NCBI GenBank assembly: GCA_050084985.1
Contig: JBITNC010000001.1
Coordinates: forward strand, 72,106,001 to 72,170,000
Length of the DNA: 64,000 bases
From: Nageia nagi
Taxonomy: Eukaryota > Pinophyta
Direction: 5' to 3'
The translations under genes and the position numbers were made by a program. Under the pieces are notes generated by a model. The model was not told where the DNA came from, searched no databases, and saw nothing but the letters and a program-made list of their open reading frames with translations. Numbering within the stretch: the first letter of the stretch is position 1; each line of letters begins with the position of its first letter. Shown one piece after another: positions 45,807 through 57,640 of this stretch.

Positions 45807-46448
45807 TGTAGATGGTAAATAATGCAATTAATACAAATGGGGTTGATTAATACACTATCGCTCTACTTTGTAAATATTGATGTATATATCAGAATCATGG
45901 CAATAACATGTAACAAGAATATAGTATAATTTACTTAGATTCTATATTCATTCTATTAATTAGAAAATGCACAAAGGATAGAGCATACATTCATGAAAAA
46001 ATATGCCACCAATATATTAAAATTGGCACACCATTGGCACTGTAGGATGAGTGAAATTACAAATGCAAACAAGAATGTAGTGATAAGTGAATTAATGAAT
46101 AATCAAATTATGAACATACATGTGAACTTATAGAATAATAGATGTACAATATAGATAAACAAAGCAAGTTTCAATCCTTCAAATGATCTTCAATTGATAA
46201 TCCTTATATTAGCTTGAAATAATTATTTGCCCATGATTTGCTCATGATTTATAGGTCATCAAATGATGTCTTTATATATGATACAAGTTTATATAAATTT
46301 GATATTTTGATCCCTTGTACATTTCACAAGGGTCAAATACATGGCCCACACCTCTCTTATACATTTTTAATCCCTTTTTAAATAATACATTGTTAAGGGA
46401 TTATAATTGTTTATTAAATACATAAAAGTTTATTTTGATACATCTACA
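45807..46448 (-). repeat. 5' LTR of the Tat element (642 bp)
   Basis: On the minus strand it runs from TGTAGATGTATC to CATCTACA and has exactly the same length as 37,749-38,390. TATA-type TATATAAAG is at 46,270-46,278 on the minus strand. Confidence 0.9.
46271..46278 (-). promoter_or_regulatory. LTR TATA box (5' LTR)
   Basis: TATATAAA on the minus strand, about 170 bp into the LTR, also kept in the 3' LTR (38,213-38,220). Likely promoter for the element's genomic RNA. Confidence 0.5.
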
Positions 46449-46908
46449 ATAATGTTAATATTGTGCATGCACATGTGATATTTAGTAGATGATGTATGTC
46501 ATCTTTGATGGTGTTCATATATGATAACTTGGTATCTTTGTGCACCATTTGATCAGTTTATAGATGATATTTATCTTATATAAGTGTATATGATGCATCT
46601 AATTGATCTTATTTTTTGAGTTCCTTGTAGCTTACATGTTTCTTCTTGAGATTGTATGTTACTTCGAGTATGCAAGCTCATAGAGGCTCATCATATCAAT
46701 GTGTTGTTGAATGACTACTCTTGTATATTGAAACCATTTATGGTTAATAATTATATTATAAAACTATTTGTTAAAATGGTTAAGTAGTTGAGCCATCATA
46801 AAACCATCTTTACTTTCTCACAAGTTCTCATCTCTTATGGAAGAGAACTCTTTTACTCTTTCTCTTTGTCTTTTTGACTCTCTACCTCAATATTGCATTA
46901 AGAAAGAG
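46449..46908. other. Right internal part of the LARD-like element, no gene
   Basis: Sequence between the nested Tat element and the 3' LTR at 46,909. No coding motif is seen. The purine-rich GCATTAAGAAAGAG just before 46,909 could be a polypurine tract. Confidence 0.5.
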
Positions 46909-47366
46909 TATTGGAAATTATAATGCATTATTGTGTAATATTTCTCTTTAATGTAAATTCACTTAATTTTTAAATTATATTTAGATACCTTAAAGTATTA
47001 AGGGAATACATATGAAAAAATATTTAACCTTACCCTTGGGTAAAAGGGAGGTTAAATATTGGTTTCATCTTATAAATAGAGAGGTACCCCCTCTCATTAT
47101 GTACTTGTAGAAGGATGAAGATGCAAGTCTTGTAGAGTTATAGGAATGCTCTTGTAGGAGCTTTGTAGAAGAATTCTTGTAAAATAATTCTTAAGAATTT
47201 GTAGGAGAGTTCTCTTGTGAGAAGTAATATAAGAGATAGTTCAAAGTGGATGTACTCCTAAGAGTTAGAGGAACCACTATACTTTGTGTGTTCTCATTTA
47301 TTTAAATGATTTATTCTTAGTTAGATTTGTTAGAGAAGCTATAGAAGATCTTGGTTTATAGAATCC
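46909..47366 (+). repeat. 3' LTR of the LARD-like element
   Basis: 458 bp matching 33,857-34,310. The first dinucleotide is TA instead of TG. TATAAATA is at 47,071-47,078. The right edge is uncertain: a TTCCATCA at 47,373-47,380 could be the true inverted end. Confidence 0.68.
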
Positions 47367-50260
47367 TTAAATTCCATCAAATCAAATACTAAAAAATTAA
47401 GGACAATAATGTTTCAGGTATGTGAATGTATTTCATTGATTAGATTTCATGATTTTAAAAAAAATTGGAGTTATTCTCAGAATGAGCTAAAAATTGTCGA
47501 AAAAGTAGTTAAAAAGTTGTAAAAGTTGCAAAAATGAATATTTTACTCCAAAACCTTCGATTCAATTAAGAATATGGTATAAATGAATGTTTCAACCTTT
47601 TCTATATAATTTTTAAGTTAATTTAAGTTATTTTGTAATAAATCATAGAAATGGATATAATTCAAGTTTTGTTGTCAATGAAGAAAATTATCAATTTACA
47701 AGTTGTATTGAATTAGACATGATATGAGTTTTCAAATGTGATAAATTGATGATGTTATGAGTTTTATGAGCCTGATTATATGATAAATTTCATATTCCAT
47801 GATTTTTATCATTGAATATGATATATTTGAATCTTGCCTTCATTAGTAAGTTGAGGGCAATCAGTTGGTCAGTTTTGGCAATTTTCAGTTGGGATTGGGG
47901 GCATGTTAATTAGTAATTAGTAATTTGAGTTGATCAAATTTAGTATCAAATGTTTTAGAGTTATATGATCTCATGTCAATGTGAAATTTAGTTAGCAATT
48001 CAATTTTACAATGAGATTTTAGTACATAAGACTTTGTCTAAGGTAATGGAAAATTTTTTGTGGAAAACTCTAGGCATCAACGCTTAGATTTAGGTAGATA
48101 TTTCAAATGATTAGCTTAGATTTCATATTGTTAGTCTATAAAATGGTAGAATTTCAATTTTAGGACATTTTTTATTGAAATTATTAAGTGGTGCCACTCA
48201 GTATAGAATGAAATGTGACATCTAGGTTTTTGACCTTAGTCATGTATCAATGAATTTGGTCCAAAAGAGTTTAGTTTCTCTGATATTTTTTAAATTCCTT
48301 TATGCTTCAAAACTTAAAACAATTCAAGATAAAAATATTTAATCCCAATATTTTTCTCTTTATATTTAATGATGTTCTATCTGTAATGATATTGTTGGGT
48401 GATTTTTTCTTCATGATTTGATAGTAAAATGATGTCATGCCTTATTATATAATGTTTATCATATAATATTTATCATATCATATTTTTCATATCATGCCTT
48501 TCATATAAAATTTTACATATAATATTTATCAAATTAGTCTTATCATTGGTCTCTCTATAAGAGAGGGGCACTTTTATCAAGACTTCTCTGAAAGGTGGGG
48601 CATGTAATTACTTTGAGGTAAGTCTTGGGGAAACATGTTTGATATGTTGACATTGAATTATGCTTCATGATATTATGCTCATCTTAATATATGAGATGTC
48701 TATATTTTATTTTGATAATTAATGCATTTAAAATGATTCTATGTTTTATCATTTTTTGTGTAATACATCCATGTTCCATTTTCTGTAACTAACTTTTCAA
48801 GAAAATGACAAACAATCCTAGTGATGTCATTATGTTCCAAGTAATGCCACTGTGTTTTAAGGATAAAAATCAATCATTTTCATAAAATATGAATTTTTGT
48901 AATAATAAGTATGTGAAAAAGGTTATTCATTTACTTACTTAGGTTTCTTATCATAAAAGTTGCTTATCATGATTATCATATCAAACTTATCTTTTCTTAA
49001 GTATGATCCTTTACATATCATGCTTTATCAAATGCACATTCATATCATACTTATCATGTTTTCAAAAATACTTATCATATCATAGAATTCTTATCATACA
49101 TTACTTTTCATATCTATTAAATTATTCTTATCACATCTCATTACTATATTTTATCATGATCATTGTTGAATGCTTTGCACATTATGCTTATCATATCATG
49201 TTATTATAGTTCTTATTATTTATTCATTTGTAAGGGAGGGAAAACCTTATCAAAATCCATGGAAACATGGTGACTTGGAGGTCCAATTTTATCATATTAT
49301 TTTCATTTATTTCTCTTGAAGGAGGGGAATTCTTATCATTTGATGCCTTTGTAAGGGAGGTCCATTCTTATCAAAATCCATGGAAACATAGTGGCTTGTG
49401 AAACCAAGTCAATCACTCTTATCATTTGGTGCCTTTGTAAAGAAGGATCATTCTTATCAAAATCAATGGAAACATGGTGGCTTGGAAAACCAACTTGATC
49501 ACTCTTATAATTTTATGCCTTTGTAAGGAAGGGTCATTCTTATCAAAATCTATGGCATCATGTTAGCTTGGGAAACCAAGTTGGTCGATAAATTGATTAT
49601 CTATTCTCATATTCTTGGTGGGTAAGCCACCAAGGACATGTTTGATTTCATATTTAATATGCTTTAGGGTATATGTATTATGAAGTTATGCCAAAATATT
49701 TATAAGCTAATAATATTTGTATAATGATATGTTTTAGGATATCTTTGTTATAAAGGTATGCCAAAATCTTTTAAAATATAATAAGATTTGTGAAGTGTTT
49801 TATTTTAAGATATATTTGTGGAGATATACCAAGATATTTTTTTGACTAAAAAGTCTTATATGAGATAAAATCCCTCATCCCTTATGGTGATGCACTCTTT
49901 TCACATCATCTTGGTGAGTAAGCCACCAAGAATAGGTTTCGTATCTTCTCTTATGATATTCATATCATATGATGGTTAAATATTTGAGATATATTATGGA
50001 ACATATTTCTTATTTAAGTGGATTATAGGTTCCTTTATCTTTCCCTTAGGTTTCTCCTATGATGAAAGGTCCATCATGTCATAACCAAACCAAAGAGGGG
50101 ACATAACATTGGTGAAAACTAAGGCATCTAAACCAATCATCATGAAGAAATTTTTTAGGGATTATTTTCTTACTTATCTTGTTATAATTTGAATTTATGC
50201 TTTGATTATCAAATGTTCCAATAGCATAAAAACATATTCAAAGTGGGGCGTTTGTTAACA
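47367..50260. other. Unassigned spacer with tandem repeats
   Basis: No coding region is supported. Bases 48,440-49,210 are rich in ATCATATC and CTTATCAT words. Bases 49,227-49,600 hold an 86-bp tandem repeat. The stretch may belong to an older element, but I recognise no marker. Confidence 0.5.
49227..49600. repeat. 86-bp tandem repeat (four units, the first longer)
   Basis: Units start TTTGTAAGGGAGG (or close variants) at 49,227, 49,348, 49,434 and 49,520, with spacings of 121, 86 and 86 bp. Each contains TTATCAAAATC, ATGGAAACAT (in three), GTGGCTTGG-like and AACCAA blocks. Confidence 0.8.
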
Positions 50261-51930
50261 TGTAATGCATCCACTAATTATCATCAACCAAAGCCCTTAT
50301 TTTTGACCTTTTTATTTGTAACACTCAAATGATCTAGGAATGAACTAGGTAATCCCACATGAGTTTGATCTACTGCTAGCTAGCTCAGAACTCACATGGC
50401 AAGATTGGCCAAAAACTTGGGGTAACCAACCCTGATAAATTTTTTTGGTATTCACTTTTCAACACTCACCCTATTGAAAAGATGCCTCAAAAGTAACCTC
50501 ACCATTTCTATTCCATGTCCCATGTGCAATAGGCTTTTTTATTATAGTATAGTGGTTTTCTACTCAGATCTCATATCACCTGAGAGATCACACTTTCACT
50601 AAGTTAGTCATCATGTTCTGATGATAACTCTCCATCTCATAGAACCAGTTAACTTGTCATAGGTAAGCTTCCTTATGAATGGGTAGCATCACCTATGAAA
50701 TAATCATCATATCCCTATCTGCTAACTACAAGTGATATGACTACTAATTGCCCTCACCTAGTAATAGTAGATTTTTTGATTGCTATCCCCACCTGACTCA
50801 CCTATCAGAGGATATGAGTACTAACCTACCCATAACTATCGACTAGTCCTACCATGTGGTTTGGCATCTTCATGCCCATAACTTGGGAAGCCATGAATAT
50901 TAAACAATATCATCAAGTGGTTGTTTAGGCTAATCTATTTTTAAATGTGTTGAGAAAAAGAACCACCTATGTCCACTAACCATAAACTAATATTTTCAAC
51001 AGTGGATACAAGACATGTTCTAAAGTTTACACCATTCATTCTTTCCCATGAGGAGTACCTCAAAAGTCTTAGTTATAGCTTATGTAGGAAGTCACATATT
51101 TTTTTATTTATCCTATACATATTATATTACATATACAGATCTACTTTTTAAAATATCTCTCGAATACATAAAGTAACAAGTTGTTAGGGAGAATCTTGCC
51201 ACTATTGCTACAAAAATAATGTAGTGCTAAGTGGTCCTCACGTAAAGAATATTCTTTTTATTTATCATCTAGCAAGGTAGGTTTACTTGGAGAAGGCCCT
51301 TAATTGTATTTCTTGCATTCATCCAAAAATAATCTTGAATAATTCCATTTATCTCATGGGGTCCCATTGATATCCAACTTGATTCTAAGGGTCCTTAAGA
51401 TATCCCAAATGCTCACAAATTGTCATTTGGAACTTTAAGTCTAATTTAAGGTTAATTCTAAGTTATTGGGATAATTTTGAATTTATCAAGATTAAGAACC
51501 TAATTCACCTATGAATACTACCTAACAAGTATTAATTCTTACTCCTATTTATCAAAACATAAAACTTAACATGTAATAAGAGATAGCAAATTCATCTACC
51601 CTTCATTTATCATTCAGTATACTAATAAAAAATTCATACAACATAATCCTTATTAAGCATTTCTAAGTCAATAATAAATTACAAGAAGCTTGTATACATC
51701 TCAAAATTTTATTTTTTAACATATATGATAATGGCATAGCTTCAATAAACTTATTACAAGACATTAATACATAATAAGGCTAATACACTTCAATGAATTT
51801 GGTAACTCATCATCTTCATATCATAATAAAAATTAAATATAACATTGTTACTTATTAATTCATTCTATGCCTTTTTGTGAAAACACATCCATAGATCTTC
51901 AAACAAAAAGGATCAAGCATCTCCATCATT

Positions 51931-54594
51931 CTTTGAATAATGAGCATTCAATACCGATCATTCCCTTGGAACTTGATGGTTGGATCGAGTATTAGCAGGG
52001 AGGAGGATCAGGATAATCATTTTTAAACTTGAACATTATGCAAATGAATTTAACTATAGACCTTAGTAGAAATTATCTCTTTTCCTTGCTCAATGTACAT
52101 TAATCTATTATTTATTAATCCATCTTAAATAATTAAATCATTCATAATATGGTCTTGGATACCTTAATAATTAGTTAATGAAATTGATACTATCCAAATT
52201 ATTATGCTAAATATTATACCAATATTAAAATCTCAAAACCATAGTTTATTTACTACAAGATTCTAAAGAGTTCTTGAATTACTTATTAAAAATATTTAAT
52301 ATACTTATCACCTCATTAGATACTAATTAGTTTAATTGACAAACTTAGATAATAATAAGAAAACATATTTTTATTACTACATCTTTTCCCACTTTCATAT
52401 GAATTTAATAATATTTCTTTACTAAAATTCATGTCAAAATAAATTTATTAATCTCTAACTAAAGGCATAAGGAGAAATATTTGACTAGTCTTCTTAAAAT
52501 ATTATAAAATACATAATACAATTTATACATGAAATTTTCTACGTCTACATCTAAATAAAAACAAGAGAACATCTCACTCCTTTACTTTTTAAAGAAAATG
52601 ACATGGTACCAACCTTTGAATAAAATAACCACTATGTCTCTTTAAAAGTTACAACATTTCAATCAACAATTAATGAAACTTTATCATTATAATAAATATC
52701 ATATTAAGAATTTAATAAAATTTATGTCATTTATTAAACTTTAGCTAAAGGCATAAGGAGAATTATTTGACTAGTTTCTTTAAAATATCATAATATAATT
52801 TGTACATGAAATTTTCCACTCCTACATCTAAATAAAAAGATAATAACAAAAGAAAATCCCACTCCTTTATTTTTTTAAACAAAATGACATGGTACCAACT
52901 TTTAAATGAAATGACCATTATGTCTCTTCAAATGATACAACACTTCAATCAATAATTAATTATATGAAACTTTATCAAGTATTATAATAAACATCATATT
53001 AAAAATTTAATAAAATTTATATCAAAATAAATTCATTAAATTCTAACTAAAAGCATAAGGAGGAATATTTGACTAGTCTCTTTAAAATATCATAATACAA
53101 TTTGTGAGTGAATTTTTTTTCCACCCCTATATCTAAATAAAAAAAATAACAAAACAAAATCCCACTCTTTTACTTTTAAAGAAAATGACATGGTAACAAT
53201 TTATAAATAAAAGAACCATTATGTCTCTGCAAATGGTTTAATACTTCTAACAACCATTAATTCTTTGAACAATGAGCATTGAACATTGATCATTCCCTTG
53301 GAACTTGATGGTTGGATCGAATAATAGCAAGGAGGATGATCAGGACAACCCTTTTTAAACTTGAACATTATGCAAATGAATTTAACTATAGACCTTAGTA
53401 GAAATTATCTCCTTTCCTTGGTCAATGTACATTAATCTATTATTTATTAATCCATCTTAAATAATTAAATCATTCACAATAAGGTCTTGGATACCTTAAT
53501 AATTAATTAATGATTTTGGTACTATTCAAATTATTATACTAAATATTATACCAATATCAAAATCTCAAACCCATAGTTTATTTACTACAAGATTCTAAAG
53601 AGTTCTTGAATTACTTATTAAAAATATTTAATATACTTATCACCTCATTAGATACTAATTAGTTTAATTGACAAATTTAGATAATAATAGAAAACATATT
53701 TTTATTACTTCATCTTTCCCCACTTTCATATGAATTTAATAATATTTCTTTACTAAAATTCATGTCAAAATAAATTCATTAATCTCTGACTAAAGGCATA
53801 AGGAGAATATTTGACTACTCTTCTTAAAATATTATAAAATACATAATACAATTTGTACATGAAATTTTCTACCTCTACATCTAAATAAAAACAAGAGAAC
53901 ATCTCACTCCTTTACTTTTTAAAGAAAATAACATGGTACCAACCTTTGAATAAAATAACCACTATGTATTTTCAAAAGCTACAACATTTCAATCAACAAT
54001 TAATGAAACTTTATCATTATAATAAATATCATATTAAGAATTTAATAAAATTTATGTCATTTATTAAACTTTAGCTAAAGGCATAAGGAGAATTATTTGA
54101 CTAGTCTCTTTAAAATATCATAATATAATTTGTACGTGGTATTTTCCACTCCTACATCTAAATAAAAAGTGAATAACAAAAGAAAATTCCACTCCTTTAT
54201 TTTTTTAAAGAAAATGGCATGGTATCAACTTTTAAATGAAATGACCATTATGTCTCTTCAAATGCTACAACACTTCAATTAATAATTAATTATATGAAAC
54301 TTTATCAAATATTATAATAAACATCATATTAAAAATTTAATAAAATTTATATCAAAATAAATTCATTAAATTCTAACTAAAAGCATAAGGAGGAATATTT
54401 GACTAGTCTCTTTAAAATATCATAATACAATTTGTGAGTGAATTTTTTTTCCACCCCTATATCTAAATAAAAAAGAATAACAAAAAAAAAATTCCACTCC
54501 TTTACTTTTTAAAGAAAATGACATGTTAACAATCTTAAATAAAAGAACCACTATGTCTTTGTAAATGGTTCAACACTTCTAACAACCATTAATT
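51931..54594. repeat. 1,332-bp tandem duplication within the 3' LTR
   Basis: Units 51,931-53,262 and 53,263-54,594 both start CTTTGAA[CT]AATGAGCATT and end CAACCATTAATT, and have the same length. The 5' LTR has one unit only (from about 62,192). Within each unit a weaker ~0.29-kb repeat occurs three times. Confidence 0.88.
52461..53250. repeat. ~0.29-kb subrepeats inside the LTR
   Basis: AAAGGCATAAGGAG or AAAAGCATAAGGAGG, followed by an ATTTGACTAGT block, starts at 52,461, 52,747 and 53,049. Each unit then has ATCTAAATAAAAA, CACTCCTTTA, AAAATGACATGGTA and an ACCA[CT]TATGTCT block. The same series recurs at 53,790-54,580 and, shortened by a deletion near 63,026, at 62,718-63,370. Confidence 0.75.
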
Positions 54595-54816
54595 CTATGA
54601 AGCTTTACCAAATATTATGATAAACATCATATTAAATATCTCAAAATAGGACTACCTGAATAAAAAAATGTAAAAGAATGCACCTTGACTTGAAGAAGAG
54701 AGACTTCTTTTCTTCACGTAACTCTACACCAAGCTTGAGAATAACCAAAATAAAATGAAAATATCAAGAGATAGGTAGGTAGTTATTGTTGGTATTTTTT
54801 TAATGCTCTAATCCTT

Positions 54817-54824
54817 TATTTATA
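54817..54824 (-). promoter_or_regulatory. LTR TATA box (3' LTR)
   Basis: TATAAATA on the minus strand in the context TTTAGCTATAAATAAAGG. The partner LTR has TTTAGCTATAAATAAGGG at 63,616-63,623. Confidence 0.6.
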
Positions 54825-55762
54825 GCTAAAGAGGCTCAAATGTGTCCAAATGGACATCTCCTCACACCCTCAATAATTTTGGGTTAGGTTTTCTTAAAGT
54901 TGGAAATGATAGTAATGGCATTTAATAATTTGGAATCTTTTTCATTAGCTAACAATTTAGTGCCAACTCTTATATACATCTAACACAAAAATACAAAATT
55001 AAATAGAGTAATTTCTCTATTATTTTTCTAGCTATTAAATATCATGTCATACCACAAAGAGACCATAATCTCTATCTAATAGTGTTTTTACTATTATCCC
55101 TATGTGGTAATAATATGGAAACTCATATTCAACTTTTACCCCATTAAATTTATTTTTATAACCTTATAATAATTTTCAAATTTAACTCAAGGTATATCCC
55201 CTTTTTCTCTTCATTTCAAAATTTGAATTTTAAAAATACCAAACAAGGGAAAACATATCTTTACCTACAATGATCACCTCATCCTAGAGAGTAAGGTTAA
55301 CCCACACATTTTTGCAAACATATTTTCATCAAGAATTCAATAATTACAACAATTATTCTACATGCATCTACATGATTTATGATGGTCATAAGGTGTGTCA
55401 GTGATTCAATGCCAATCATTTCCTCCTCTTATCCTTTCCTTCCCATGACTAATTCACCTTTGGTCTATAGAGTCTTTGGGTTGCTTCTCCACTCTATGAC
55501 CTGTGTCAAAACATCTTGAAGCTAGAATCAAATTATCACAAATGATACATATTCCCATATTAAACTTGTTAGTACCATAGTATTATGCAAACATTATTCA
55601 TTCAAATCCTTGATGGTACTTGAGGTCAAATAGTGTCTTGAGGTGGGTTGTAACATACACCACCCTTTAAAAGGAACATAGTCCCCTATGTTCTTACATA
55701 TAAACATAAACTTATAAATATTTTATAAACTTATTTTAATAAATAAACATGGAAATTATCTT

Positions 55763-55893
55763 TTCATAGTAGTTGTATCCTCCCATGTAAAAGATGACTC
55801 AAAGTATTTATCCCATTGAACTAGACATTTATTAATTTCTCTATTTCTTAGCTTTCTAGTTCTAAAAGCTAAGATCTTGATAGGGAGTACTTC
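55763..55893 (-). pseudogene. Chromodomain of the chromovirus integrase
   Basis: The minus strand reads EVLPIKILAFRTRKLRNREI, then NKCLVQWDKYFESSFTWED, then a TAA at about 55,760. The pattern is that of plant chromoviral chromodomains (P-x-x-I-L-x-R-x-x-x-L-R-x-x-x-I-x-x-x-x-V-x-W ... A-T-W-E). In active elements it guides integration to heterochromatin. No stop lies within this piece. It continues from SLSKIHDVFHVSLL (integrase C-terminal GPY region, about 55,960-56,010). Confidence 0.82.
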
Positions 55894-55899
55894 AATGAC

Positions 55900-57170
55900 A
55901 TGAGGGTCTAGCATCTACAATTTAGAGAAATCCAAAACATGAGAAGGGTTAACAACATATTTTCCTAACAAGGAGACATGAAAGACATCATGTATTTTGG
56001 ACAAACTTGGTGATAAGGAAAGTTTGTAGGCTATTGGACTCTTCTTTTCTATAATTTCAAAAGGACCAATAAATCAAAGATCAAATTTAGTTAACTTTAT
56101 GGCATTTTTAATGGGTTGAACTCATAAAAAGACCTTATCATCCATGACAAATTCTTGAGAAGTTTTTTTTAAGATCAGCATAACTCTTTTATCAATCTAT
56201 AGCTTTTTTCAACTTTTATTAAATGGACATGAGTTGCTCCTCCATTTACTCTAGCATTTCTAGTTGGATCATCACCCAATCCTCCTAATTATCCCATGTT
56301 AAAGGAGTTCTACATCTCCTTCCATATAGTGCTTCGAAAGGAGCCATTTCTAAAGATGAATGATCGCCATTATTGTATGCAAACTCAACCAAATAAAGAT
56401 AATCTTCCCATTTGATCTTTTATTCCATGCAATACATTCTAAGCATGTCCTTAAGAACTTTATTCACACATTCTATCTTTCCATCTATTTTGGATGATAA
56501 GCTGAGCTCATATTTAATTTTGTACCCAATGCCTTATGTAATAATTTCTAGAATACTGAAGTGAATTTAGAATCCCTATATGAGATTATCACTTCAAAAA
56601 ATCCATTTAATCTAAAAATTTCATGGGCAAACTTATTAGCTACTGGAGGGGCATCATCTATGATGTTACCAGGTATGAAATGAGCATCCTTCATTAACTT
56701 ATCAACCATAACCAATATGGAATCATGATGAAATCTAGTTTTTGGCAAACCAACTATGAAATCCATTGAAATCACTTGCCATTTATGTGTAGGAATATCA
56801 TGGGGGTACAAATATCCACCTAGATGCTGATTTTTTACTTTCACTTTTTGACATTCCAAGTATCTTACCATAAATTTTGCTATATCTTTCTTCATTCCAT
56901 CCTAGTAAGAATTCTTTTTTAGGTCTTCTTGCATCTTTGTACCTTTTAGATGTGCTACATATGGGGGATGATGGGCTTCTTGTAGGATTAAATTTCTTAG
57001 ATCTCCTATTTCTAGGATGATTAATCTATCTCTAAAATACAATATCCCATCTTTTTTAGCAAAGTCTTGTAATGAAGGATTACCTTGTTCTATTATTTCC
57101 TTAATAGATTTATAGTACAAATCCTCTTGTTGTAATATTTTCACTTGATCAAACAAGTTGAACTAACTTC
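55900..57170 (-). pseudogene. Chromovirus integrase, decayed
   Basis: Reading leftward: LYFRDRLIILEIGDLRNLIL (start of the HHCC module, 57,000-57,050), AHHPPYVAHLKGTKM (HHCC His pair altered, 56,930-56,985), then RYLECQKVKVKNQH (Cys pair, one lost). The core has WQVISMDFIVGLPKT (first Asp, 56,740-56,790) and VIISYRDSKFTSVF (56,548-56,590), where the usual SDRD reads SYRD, so a catalytic Asp is lost. Left of this, frames are broken by many stops through NMSSAYHPK (about 56,500) to the GPY block. Integrase would insert element cDNA; it is dead. Confidence 0.86.
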
Positions 57171-57640
57171 TTGTCATGGCATTTATATGTCTTCTTAGAC
57201 TTAATGCATCTATCACCTTATTTTCTTTACCCTTGATATACTCAATACCAAAATCATATTCAATAAGGAATTCCATCCATTTTCTTTATCTAGCATTTAA
57301 TTCAGGTTGAATGAATAAGTATTTCAAACTTTGATGATCTATTTCCAATCCAAAAGGTTTTCCTAACAAGTAATGTCTCCACATCTTTAGTGCATGCACT
57401 ATAGCTACTAGCTTAAGATCATGTGTACCATAATTCAACTCATGAAGTTCTAAATTTTTAGACTCATATGCTATGGTATTTCTATTTTGTGATAGTACTC
57501 CATCCAAACCTTCTAATTATGCATTTGTACACACTACAAAGTCATCATGTGGGTCAAGGATAGTGAGAATTGGTGCAAAGGTAAACTTTTCCTTCAAAGT
57601 TGTGAAAGCTTTTTTGCACTTCTTCATCCATTTAAACACT
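57171..57640 (-). pseudogene. Chromovirus RNase H, decayed
   Basis: Right to left: DDFVVCTNA (57,525-57,550; usual VxTDAS), LDGVLSQNRNTIAYESKNL (57,450-57,507), ELNYGTHDLKLVAIVHALKM with WRHYLLG (57,370-57,440), then FGLEIDHQSLKYLFIQPELN (57,290-57,350; usual TDHxSLKYxFxQxxLNxRQRRW). EFLIEYDFGIEYIKGKEN follows at 57,215-57,270. One stop (after LNAR) and several substitutions are visible. Confidence 0.86.

Larger units (their letters stand above)
37749..46448 (-). mobile_element. Full-length decayed Tat-lineage Ty3/gypsy element (8,700 bp)
   Basis: Two 642-bp LTRs (37,749-38,390 and 45,807-46,448), primer site next to the right LTR and purine-rich tract next to the left LTR show minus orientation. 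From right to left come gag, protease, RT, a second (archaeal-type) RNase H and integrase. The extra RNase H and the protease ending in LGRPWIYDMEAFPSTLH are Tat-lineage marks. Flanks ATATT (37,744-37,748) and ATAAT (46,449-46,453) are a plausible 5-bp target duplication with one difference. It is nested in the element at 33,857-47,366 and is inactive. Confidence 0.9.
33857..47366 (+). mobile_element. Non-coding LTR element (LARD-like), split by a nested Tat element
   Basis: Two related blocks at 33,857-34,310 and 46,909-47,366 share their order of landmarks: a TGTTAGAAATT / TATTGGAAATT start, GCATTATTGTGTAATATT, TTTAACCTTACCCTTGG, TATAAATAGAGAGG, AGAATTCTTGT and TTCAAAGTGGATGTACT. I take them as LTRs, oriented plus by their TATAAATA. 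The internal DNA (34,311-37,748 and 46,449-46,908, about 3.9 kb after removing the nested element) has no coding motif, so the element fits a large retrotransposon derivative. The right LTR edges are where similarity stops, and I found no target duplication. Confidence 0.62.
50261..55655 (-). repeat. 3' LTR of the chromovirus (5,395 bp, internally duplicated)
   Basis: On the minus strand it runs from TGTTACAACCC to GGATGCATTACA. It aligns with 60,518-64,000 until the window ends; position 55,201 corresponds to 64,000. It is longer than the partner because of a 1,332-bp tandem duplication (51,931-54,594). No gene is seen inside. TATTTATA at 54,817-54,824 is a minus-strand TATA box. Confidence 0.88.

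Noticed and set aside
48440-49210. ATCATATC-rich stretch that looked like a satellite
   Set aside because: Words recur without a fixed period, so only the 86-bp repeat further right is listed.
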